Positions 32,883 to 42,369 of a DNA stretch of 64,000 nucleotides are shown one piece after another. A program made the translations under genes and the position numbers. Origin of the DNA: Rhynchopus euleeides (lineage: Eukaryota > Euglenozoa > Diplonemea > Diplonemida > Diplonemidae). The DNA is taken from the NCBI GenBank assembly GCA_963210315.1, contig OY723258.1, positions 558,001-622,000 of the forward strand, in the 5' to 3' direction. How positions within the stretch are numbered: the first letter of the stretch is position 1; every line of letters starts with the position of its first letter. The notes beneath the pieces were generated by a model. It was not told where the DNA came from, ran no database searches, and worked only from the letters and a program-made list of their open reading frames with translations.

Positions 32883-33362
32883 AATAAAAACAAAACGTGG
32901 CGCGCATGCCAGCACCCCCGCATCCACCCTCTCGTCCAAACGGACAATGAATGCAAAAGGCAATCGAAATGGCGGGATCTCCTGATTTTGTCTGTTTGTC
33001 AACCTACAACACTTCACGGGAGGGTGGGGGGACGAGAGACGGGAGAGGGCGGGATGGGGCGAGTGCAGGTGAAGAAAGCCGTTGCTCTTCCTCCCCCCCC
33101 CCCTCCTCCTCCTCCTCCGCACCAAAGCGAGCCTCTGTTTTTATTACATCTCCGGCACGCAGAAGAAACCGGGGGGGGGGGAGGGGAGGGGAGGGGAGGG
33201 GGGGGGGGAGGGGAGGGGAGGGGAGGGGGGGGGGGAGAGTTTTTTTTGGCTATTCGCCGATTCCGCTCACCGCCCCCCCCCTATAATACCAAAACCAAAT
33301 CAAAAAAAATCCGGACGAAACTTGGGCATGCCTGGGAGCTCGCTCCAAAGGAAAACCACAGG
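32883..33362. other. Intergenic, (GGGGAGGG)n purine tract
   Basis: It contains a TCCTCCTCC tract at 33100-33118 and a G/A simple repeat at 33170-33240 (GGGGAGGGGAGGGGAGGG units), both strong triplex or quadruplex candidates. No gene seen. Confidence 0.6.
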
Positions 33363-33907
33363 GGTGACAGGCAGGGCTTCCCACAATCTTCATCCCTCCA
33401 AAAAGTCACGACGATTTTTTCCACAGAAAAAAAGGCTCTCAAAAAAAATTTTCCGCCGCGCGCTTCGCGCGCGGCGGCTTCGGCCATGATGCTCGGTGGG
33501 CCATGCGGCCGGGTCACAGGTTGCGCCACATCTTGCGGCGACTCCTCTTCATCTTCAGAGAGAGGGTAGTCCAGCAGCTCTGGGGTGGCGGTCCGCTGCC
33601 TCTTCAGGTCGGGGGGCTGTGAGCGAGACCGCGACCGCGACCGCGAGCCAGAGGGCTGGGGCACTGGAGGCGCAGGGGCAGGACCCGGGGCAGATGCAGG
33701 AAGGACACGCTTGTTCCGCTTGTCGTCCTTTTCGATGAAGTCCAGGAGGGCTTTCTTCGACTGGTACGCCTTGGGGAGTTGAATGTGGCGGTACCGAGCC
33801 TGCTCAAGCAGGATGTCGCGGTCTTTCTGGAATGCCGAGTAATCCAGACGGATCTTGGATGCGTCGACATTCCTTCTTGCACCGAAGCCAAAAGCCGCCA
33901 GTGACAT
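33281..33907 (-). CDS. Small SR-rich, possibly SAP-like ORF of element I
   Basis: The ORF starts at ATG 33907-33905 (MSLAAFGFGARRNVDASKIR). A helical segment follows (RYRHIQLPKAYQSKKALLDF), weakly like a SAP/helix-extension-helix DNA-binding motif. Then come a Pro-rich linker, an Arg-Ser run (SGSRSRSRSRSQ), a basic patch (KRQR) and an acidic patch (LSEDEEES). The frame continues through the GC hairpin and crosses the element border at 33373 before stopping at 33281, so the true 3' end may be spliced or the last ~30 residues fortuitous. I infer a nuclear, nucleic-acid-binding protein carried by the element. It is not a recognisable transposase. Confidence 0.5.
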   Translation of the reverse strand: MSLAAFGFGARRNVDASKIRLDYSAFQKDRDILLEQARYRHIQLPKAYQSKKALLDFIEKDDKRNKRVLPASAPGPAPAPPVPQPSGSRSRSRSRSQPPDLKRQRTATPELLDYPLSEDEEESPQDVAQPVTRPHGPPSIMAEAAAREARGGKFFLRAFFSVEKIVVTFWRDEDCGKPCLSPLWFSFGASSQACPSFVRIFFDLVLVL

Positions 33908-34333
33908 GTTGTGGGAAGGGATATGGGGGTTGGATGAAACTGTGCGGGTGATGAGTGTAGATCGAACAGAAGGAGGGATGCGGGGATGGACCTGCGTGCG
34001 CAGTGGCGAACATCGTGTGGGGGAGGCGGGTCGACCTGCGTGTGCAGTAGCAAACATCCAATTCCTGAACGATTTTGAGCCTTTCTTGCGACGTCGGATG
34101 GCGTCTCAGTGCTGGGCGGAAACCTTTCATGCAACAAGCTGTATGCCTGGTAGAACCAGGCCAAACCGGGAAGCCCAAAAATGAGGAAAATCCTCAGCCC
34201 CCCAAAAAAAAATTTCGAAGAAAATCCTCAGCCCCCCAAAAAAAAATCTGGAAGAAAATCGTCAATCCCACAAAGTGGGAAAATGGGAAAAAAAAGACGA
34301 TTTCTTCGGGAAAATCGTCTTAGGGGAAGCCCT
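33373..34333 (-). mobile_element. AGGG-ended element I, 961 bp, with 10-bp target duplication
   Basis: Left end AGGGCTTCCC and right end (inverted) AGGGCTTCCCCTAAG are flanked by GGTGACAGGC (33363-33372) and GGTGACAGGG (34334-34343), a 9-of-10 match. The termini resemble those of element H, so both belong to one family. Inside is a small ORF, a GC hairpin (GCCGCGCGCTTCGCGCGCGGC) at about 33456-33478, and tandem CTCAGCCCCCCAAAAAAAAA motifs near the right end. Confidence 0.78.
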
Positions 34334-35107
34334 GGTGACAGGGCTGTTGAGAGGATATATGCCCTAGCCCCAGACAGGGGGGTCTCTTTCAGTTCTTGAC
34401 ACAACGTGTTGTGGGCATTGGCCATATCTGTTTGGATATGGCAATATCAACGCCGGGCGCATCTCTTTGAATCATTCCGCGACACTTCCATTCCCCGGAT
34501 GCGGCGTGTGTACTATTGTTGTGTTGGGTGGATGTGACATTCAAAATACAGCGCTTCTTGAATAGGTTGCAGGGGAGAGACAGAAAGAAGGGGGTTTGTG
34601 CGATTTTTTCCCCGGCGCATACGCGAAAAGTTCATTCTGTTTCGATACTTATGCGGGCAGGGGGAGCGGAGGGGAGGACCAGACCCCCCGTTATCGACAG
34701 GATTTTTCTTTCGATAAGAGTTCGACGATTTTTCTCCTCCGGAATTGAACAGGAGGAAATGTCCCAAAAAAACGTTTATCTTACTCCACCAAAATTTTCG
34801 TTACTCCTATTAATCTCCTACACCCCCACTTTTTTCTACTCCTCCCCCACTTTTTTTGACTGTAAAAAAAATTCGTCTCCGGGATTTTTTTTGAGAGGGT
34901 GCAGGAAACTTATTCACAGGGTGCAGGAAACATATTTTCCACTCAGAGGCACACCCTGGGACCCACTACCCCCCTTCCAGGCCAAATAGCACCTAGTTAC
35001 CACTACTGCCTATAAAGTGATTTTCACTGTTTTTTTCGACTGGGGGGTATTCTCGACCCGGGCGGAGTAACTCAAATTGTGGTGTTGTAAGATAAAATCA
35101 CGAATTA

Positions 35108-35224
35108 CACTCCACAGTAGCCATTTTTGTACTCTCGTATGGGTTTTTTTGCACTCGTCGCCTTCGGCGACGAGTGCAAAAAAATCCCAAACTCGAGTAA
35201 AAAAATGGCTACTTTAGTGTCGTG
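35108..35224. mobile_element. Short TA-flanked hairpin element (MITE-like)
   Basis: The inverted ends (CACTCCACAGTAGCCATTTT against CACGACACTAAAGTAGCCAT) are bordered by TA (35106-35107 and 35225-35226). The centre is a perfect hairpin, GCACTCGTCGCC-TTC-GGCGACGAGTGC, flanked by T7 and A7. The strong stem followed by a T-run would also resemble a transcription terminator. Confidence 0.7.
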
Positions 35225-36389
35225 TAATTAATAACTAATTTCGCTTACAGTCAGACCCCCTTATCGTAATGTGCAGCTCAGTGTGTTTCGGGTGCATCTA
35301 AGGGGCGGGGGAGCTCATAGGATACGACTCTGGGTGGATGACAATTGCTTTGGGGGGTGAGTGGGAGCATGAACACTTTAGCCTTGACATGTTTTTGGAA
35401 CCTTCTCTGTATTTTTTCGACAGGGGGCAAATGTAGCATGCACAGAGCGTCACGTGCCACACTGCGTGCCGTCTCTTTTGGAGATTCTTGTTCCACAGAC
35501 CCCTGCGGGCCAACACACACAACACATGCACGCTCAGCCATCAGGGTCAAATTAACACCCCCTCGCCACACCCAGATCAGGACTATTGAATATCCTGGCG
35601 GTTTCTTTCTCTCTATGTCTGCGTTTCAGTCGGGAAAATGTGTCTAGATGCCCAGAGCGATCAACAAGGAGGGCGCAATCACTCACCGCCCAGTGGCATC
35701 GGGTCACGTTGCCCTTTCACTGCCAATCAATGTGCCAGTCTGACAACTAAATTGCGAGGAAAGCTCACGTTTCTGCATATTATTTTTTGAGCAAAAAAAA
35801 TCTCCGCATGCGTGAGAAGGTACAACCTTCGGGCTTCGCAGGATCATCAGATTCATCATGGGAAAATAAACGGGAAGGGGGGAGGGGGGGGGGAGCGAAC
35901 CAAAAGAACTGGGCTGGTCCCCCACCCCCCCTTTTCGTTGATCGCACGAGACACAACAATCCCTGCAGAAGTGTGGTGTGAATTGGCAACAAGAACCGTA
36001 TGACGGCAAGTTGCCTTAGCACTTCCCCCACACCCCCATCGCTGCATTTTCCTGACAATTCGTTAGAAAGGGTGGGAGGGGGGGGGGAAGGGGCCATTCG
36101 CACCCACAGCATCACAGACGCTGTGGGGAGGGGTAGGAGGGGGGGGGGCAACCAAAACGAGGGGGAACCCGAGATGCGTGATGGGGGGAACCACATCCTC
36201 TGGCCCGCCTGGGCGCTCGCCAATAGCAACTGATATCAGCTGGTGGGGTTTTGTTTGGTGGTTAGTGAGGTGTTCCACGCTTCTGCATACAAACCCCCTG
36301 AAATGAGGAGAACGGCCCTTTTTCCTGACGAAGGGCGGGGTTAGTAGAGAGTATGCATAGCACGTTTGGGTGTGGCTGCGGCGAAGTGA

Positions 36390-37040
36390 CTTTCTGCCGA
36401 GAGAGTGTGAACATATATGTGCCCCCGCCGGATCGTGACAGCAAAGTTGCTTTGTTGGAACGCACACTTTATGTACACCACTCCCCCAGGGCGTGGAGTG
36501 ATGCGAATGGGGTCGCAAGATCCAGCTAAAAGGCACAGAAAGTTCCCCCCTCCCCAGTTGGCACCGCCGAACTATCAAATAAAATGACTCGAAAAAAACT
36601 GCGCATTCAAGCGAGCGTTTCACTTGCCGCATGAGATTTCTTCAAAATTGAATGGACACGAAATGCCCTCAATTCCCATTCGTAATCAGCATGGTGTCCT
36701 AAACGAGGGCACCTTTGCAGCCCTGACGCCGCAGAAACATATAGAATCTCTGAAAAGAAGAAGGGCCAGTACACACATATGAGGGAACACTTGAAAGGTG
36801 TTCCAATGGGTGAAAAACAATTTTTCCTGACATAAGCTAACTGTGCCCCTGCTGGATATGTGCGGTGACAGCAAAATCGTGACAACAAAGCAACATCTGC
36901 CGAAAGCTGTCTTGTTGGAACGCACGCTTTGTGTACACCACTCCCCCAGTCTGATGAAATGGTGAGAGTGGGGTCGCAAGATCCGCTAAAAGGCACAGAA
37001 AGGTCCCCCAGTTGGTTCCGCCGAACTATCAAGAAAAAAG
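36390..37040. repeat. Diverged tandem duplication, ~470-bp period
   Basis: Both units contain TTGTTGGAACGCACRCTTTR, GTACACCACTCCCCCAG, GGGGTCGCAAGATCC, CTAAAAGGCACAGAAAG and CGCCGAACTATCAA in the same order; the units cover about 36400-36600 and 36860-37040. No coding role is apparent. Confidence 0.75.
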
Positions 37041-38244
37041 GTACAATCCGGGAATGTCCTCTGGAAACGGAAAATAACGGGACAGAGTGATAGATGCATA
37101 ATCAGGCCGTGCTTGTTCTTTCTGATGGTGATGCCAATAATTCAGAATCGCGTATCTGCACTTGCTGTGCGCGCGAAACGTAACTTGCAGAGTTCGTGAA
37201 AAATCTTTGCGCGGACCTCACGCAGGGGCGACACCCATATTTTTTTTTCCGTGCTGCCCGGGGCCGTTTCGCTGCCTGGTCTCGGCTGGCTAGGCCTGGT
37301 GGGCCGTGCCCCGGGTGAGGCCTGTGTGCCTCGTGATGCCTCTTGCCCACCTTGCCTTGGGGGGGCGTTGTTGCTCGTCTCCGGTGTCGGGGGTTCGCGT
37401 CAGGCCAAACAGCCACTGCGAGGACCATTTGCCTGCCTTCATCGTGTCGACAATATCTAATCAGGGGCGAGGGATTCTAGCGGGAAACCGCTACAAATGA
37501 GGCCACATTACTTGTATCCCTGACCAGAATATTACACATGGCACAGACAGGCACAAATCGCTGCGCGCGAATGATACAAACGCACACAGAACAGCCCCAC
37601 ACGGATGGATCCACACGGGCGGAGGAGCCTCCGCTCTGATAAGCAAGAACCATGCCACCACAAGCCAGGCCTGCTGGCACATACTGCCGCAGAGCGAAGG
37701 CAGCCTGCTGCCTCCCGAACCCAGGATGCCTCCGAGACAGCCCGTCACCCACACACCCTACGAGGGTTGTCCATGTTAGGCAGTGCACCCCACTCTCATG
37801 CTGCATTGGTTTGTATTGATCGGCCTGACCGGCCTGACGATACGGCGAATGTTGTGACATGCGCGCTGTTGACAGGAGTTGCACTCGCAGAGTGTCTGCG
37901 GATGCCAACCTCAGCGAGAAAACATACTCCCTGGGGGGGACAAGATGTTGACGATTTGCTCCTACAACGTTGCAGAGTATGGCGTAACGTTATCGATAAC
38001 GTTATACCACCCAACGTCTGTATATACTGCGATGTACAGCCTCTGGGGCTAGGCCTCGCAGGATATACGTAATCGGAGGAAAAAGTGTCTCTGCGCTTTG
38101 ATCGGCACTTTTTGCTACGGTTCCTTTTTGCGTTGACGCTTCCACACTCACACTCCTGCTGATGATGGTGTCGTGAGTGAGGAGCACAAGGGCACGAACA
38201 AAGCGCGAGAAACTTTCCACCCACATTGAAGTGTGCGGAAATCC

Positions 38245-38730
38245 AGGGCCTAATCTAAGGGGGGTCGGGGGGGGTCAAAGACCCCCCCCGCAGTTTGGGC
38301 CCCCCCTGGGGGACCCCCCCCGGGGGGGGTCTCCCGGGGGGTCACTTTTAGCGGGGGCGGGGGGGGATTTCCCTGGGGACCAGTAGGAATGGGGTCTCCT
38401 GGCTGGGGAGCATGTTCAGCCCAGGTGCAGAGCCGCCTTGAGTCTAAGAGCTGTCTGTCAAGTTCGTGCAGCAAGTCGTTGACACGTGCAAGGAACAGAT
38501 GCTCACTACCGTGGCCTCCGGCGGCTGGGGGGCTCCGCCCCCCAGACCCCCCCTGTAGCGTGTGCCTGTCCCGCAAGTCCTTGAGCGTATGCGAGTGGCC
38601 ATCTCCGCGTAGTCTCGGGCGCGCGAAGCGCGCCCGAGAAATTTGCACCTGGGGTGAAAAATTTTTTTGGGCCCACAAAAGTGCGAGACCCCCCCCGAGT
38701 CCCAAAATCCGGAATCCTAGATTAAACCCT
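38245..38730. mobile_element. AGGG-ended element J, 486 bp, with perfect 10-bp target duplication
   Basis: The inverted ends AGGGCCTAATCTAAGG and AGGGTTTAATCTAGG are flanked by GCGGAAATCC on both sides (38235-38244 and 38731-38740), a perfect duplication. Inside are dense G/C palindromes, the GC-palindrome dispersed repeat (about 38504-38556), a GCGCGCGAAGCGCGC hairpin like that of element I, and a minus-strand fragment reading NDLLHELDRQLLDSRRLCTW, possibly a relic of an element protein. Confidence 0.85.
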
Positions 38731-38740
38731 GCGGAAATCC

Positions 38741-41700
38741 ACCAAAAAAACGCAGCGGTTTTGACACCGTGGCGAAGACCCCCACTTGCTTTGAAGAAAA
38801 AAAACTGGAAAACGGATAAAATGGCACGTGGGAAGAACGGGACTGGCGCACTGGGATCTTGCAACGACAAACTAGCACGCAGGACTGGGGTATGTTCAGG
38901 AGAGGGGGGTGGGGGTGCGGGGCAGGAATGGGGCCGTTGCAGGACTCACACTGTCAACCCATTTTGGAGTGGTGTGGGTAGGTAGAAATGGGGGGGAGGG
39001 GGGATCAGCACGCAAGGCCCAGCAAAAAAATGGGCACAGAAAGGTTCCCCTCAGTTTGGCCGCACCCGTCAGGAACTGGTGGGCCGCAGTAAAAAAAATG
39101 GGGGGAAGAGAACAAGGAAGGCAGATGTACACAAAACAGCCACCATATTAGAGGCATGCACTGCGGGTCGTTGAAATGCGACCCACCCTGGCCCCGGCCC
39201 CGGCCCCCCACCCAATCGTGAGGAGAGGGGACACGGTGCCTGCGCGAGAACATGGCACCTCCTGCAGGGTTGTGGTGTGCCCTGCACAAGGTGCTCTGCA
39301 CTTCCCACCGGTGCTCCAACAAGCCCCGTAAGAAGAAACTGGGGTATGTTCTGTATTTGTCACGGCGACTGCGAGGTGCATGTGTGCAGGAATACCAAAC
39401 GCTATCGCCAGTCTTTTTAGTCTGCCCAGCCTGGACCAGCAATTTTGAACGGGGGGGTGGGGGTTTTGGTTGGTGCGTCTCTCTCCCGTGTTTCACGACT
39501 TCGCTACGCTTCGCCGCTCGTAACTCGTAAAAAATCAGTTCCTATCAACTCGTTGGAGCGCACACTCGTATCTCAAGACTGTGTTGAGGCCCTGTGAAGT
39601 GGCGTTACTGTGCTGCTCCAAAAGATGTTCAGTAGTGCAACTGAATTTGTGACTTCGCTACTTTCGCGGCTTCGCGCTGCTTCGTCGCCTGTAACTCGTC
39701 AAAAAACCAGACAAATGAATCGCCCAACTGAATCGTGCTAGCTAAACTCCGGAAAGAAGTGTCTTTTTTCGTTGAACGCAGCCAAATATAAGGCCTAACC
39801 TGTTTTGGCGCACGGGTGTGATGACAAAAGGGAAAAGTGCTAGCACGAACATGATGTTGGTCTTCTGGTTATGTCTGGTTTCTTAGAACACTTAACGTGT
39901 ATGCAAGAATGCCCACCCCCAGGCGGCTGACCATCCCAACACCCCCACCCCAGGCACACACACAGAACACACCGAGCATCATCTCGGGTGAAGAATAAAA
40001 GCAACAGTCACACACAACGATGTTGGGAAAACAACAACAACAACAACAGAGGTCGTACGAAGCATCACACAGTAACGTAACCCACAGACGGAATAGAGGG
40101 GAGGGAGGGAGGGGGGGGTGAAAATAATGGAGAAAAGTGTATGGCATCACAAAGAGGGCAGACAATGGGATGAGTGGTTGGAGAATGGCCACGCTCACTG
40201 CATGGCATCGCAAAAAGGGTGGGGTGGAGGGGGTGGGCCTCAACCACCGTTCCGAGTGGCGGGATGGGGGATGTATTATTTTTGGAGGAGGAGGGGGGGG
40301 GATCGACAGCCACCAGGGTTGTGGTGTGCGCAAATGATAGATTTGTTTTGGAATGTGGGTCGGTTTCGCTGTCGGCAGGGTTTTATTTCCCGGAATATTT
40401 CGGCGATACTCCCCTCTAAATAGGGGGGAGAATCCCACCGCTTTCAGCACCGTTGCGAAGACCCCCAATGCGAATGTGTTGTAATTTTCTTTGCAGTTCT
40501 GATGGAAGCCCGCCATCCGCGTTCATGTGGTTCCAACTGCGCTGCGCACAAACGCCCGGCCGCACCGGGTTTCCACGAGGAGCAAGCTCATCACCGTGTC
40601 AAGCAATCTGTGTTAAAGCACCCTCACACGGCACTTCCAAGAAAACCCTCTGTCACGAGAACAACAGGCCAGACCAGATTCGCCCAACCGCCGGGTGCAT
40701 GCAGGGGCAACGTGTGGCGGGGCATAGTTTGAAAGCGCCATGTCGCAACGGTCACGAAAATGGATACCATGCACCCCTGCTGCGAAGCAGGGGGTAGGGT
40801 ACCATCGTGAGGGTCGTGAATCATATGCAGCTTTGGTCGTAGGTTCATCGAGGCCACACGCCGAGGCACAAGGTGCCCCCGCCTTTGTTTCAATAAACTC
40901 CCCCCCACCCCCCCCACCCCGAAAAGAAGCACGGTCCGACTGAGGCGAGGGTGGTGGGAGGGCAAGGGGGTGGGTTTGTCCAAACTTCAGTTCGGCCACC
41001 CCACCCACCCCATCAGCTTGCGGTGTATGCGCGGGCAAATTAAGTTGCTCCCAACACATCATTCAGCAGACGGCTTGCTGGCTTTTTGACAACAGCTCTC
41101 TGCCGGTGGGAAAAGAAAACAGGGGTGGGTTTTGATTGTCGAGAGTGAATGAAAAAAAAGCAAGTCTCCCAGCACCTTCTTGCAATGTTAGTCCTTTTTG
41201 TAGTCACCACACCAGATATGCTGAGAACAGGTGGTGGGGAGCGGGGGGGGGGGGGGGGGGGGTTGGCGATGGGAATCAAAAATGACACACACTCGGAAAT
41301 CTTTTTGAAAAGCGATGGTGGGCCACTTCTTTTGGCAGCGGGAGGGGTGTGGGGGGTGGGGGGTGGGGAGGAGGAACAGGTCAGGAACCCGTCCTTCCGA
41401 CACCCAGAGTCAGCATGCAGTCTGCATCAGAAGGCTTTCATTTTTCGGCTCAGTTGGAGCTTCATCTACCCAGAACCCCACCCCAGAAACGTGTGGATGC
41501 AAGGAGAGTCAACGAGGTGACACGCCCATCATACCACCCCACCACCTCCCACCCCCAACCCCGACCCCCTCCCGCAACCTCCGTCAGCGTAACACGCACA
41601 GCACAGGTATTTTTTTTTGTAACAACCGTCGGTTTGACCGAATGAGAGAGAGAGAGGAGTTAAGGCCCGACACACCCAGGATTGTTCTTCTTTGAACTCT

Positions 41701-42369
41701 TGTCGGAGGAATTCAAAAAAAAATCCGATTTCCTGTTAGGTTCAGTGGTACACGCTACCACTCCTGGTAGAGAAGCGTCAGGCAGCGGTTTATACAGTAA
41801 GTGTGTTGGGCAACAGCGTTTCTCAAAAAGGAAAGGTGGGGAGGGGGGGTAAGGGGGGGGGCGGGGGGGGGGGGGGGGGCGGTTGGGGAGGCGTCGGTTC
41901 CCACAGAATTTCATTTTTTTTGCGTGTTGTTTGTTTGGGGGGTTTTTTTTGAGTTCTCTCTTCTCGACAAAATAAAAGATGTGACAGATGGGCAAAAAAT
42001 TGGCAAGGCATCAGACAACCACCACCCCCCCCCCCGCACACCCACACTCCCACTCCCCCGGGCTTCAAATCCGTGGATTTAACTCTTTGCAGGTTTCGCT
42101 GGGTCCCAAGTGAGTGTCGGCGGCGGCGGCGTGTCACCGTTGATCTGCTCATTCACGCTGCTTGGGCCTGACACTGGAGGCGAGTCATCTTCGCTGTCGC
42201 TCTCGACTTGCTGAACTTCGGCTGTTGGGGGAAAAGTGTGTCATGGCAGATCAAGGGATGCTGATCATGGCAATAGAATCTTCCCTCTACAACTCCACAC
42301 GAATGGCAAGCCGCAGGTGGGGGTAAACTAACTGGCACAGATTGGCACAGGGCGAATGCCCCCCTCCGA
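38741..42369. other. Intergenic region downstream of the channel gene
   Basis: It contains CTTCGCTACGCTTCGCCGCT-type repeats near 39490-39690, an 80-bp segment (39703-39782) duplicated exactly at 62817-62896, the 85-bp dispersed repeat at 41136-41230, and several G/C runs (41240-41263, 41850-41880). I see no supported gene. Confidence 0.6.
41136..41230 (+). repeat. 85-bp dispersed repeat, copy 2
   Basis: It starts TTGTCGAGAGTGAATGAAAA and carries the same CTCCCAGCACCTTCTTGCAA and TTTTTGTAGTCACCACACCA blocks as the copy at 30448. It lies in intergenic DNA. Confidence 0.8.

Larger units (their letters stand above)
34344..38234. other. Long intergenic region, repeats only
   Basis: Within it are the hairpin element at 35108-35224 and a diverged tandem duplication at 36390-37040. 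A short perfect palindrome, CGTTATCGATAACG, lies near 37988. Frames near 37100-37430 and 37477-37908 are open but do not look like proteins to me. Confidence 0.55.

Noticed and set aside
37102-37428. 108-codon minus-strand ORF with a basic Arg/Lys-rich middle
   Set aside because: No splice partner, no recognisable motif, and embedded in repeat-derived sequence; could be chance.
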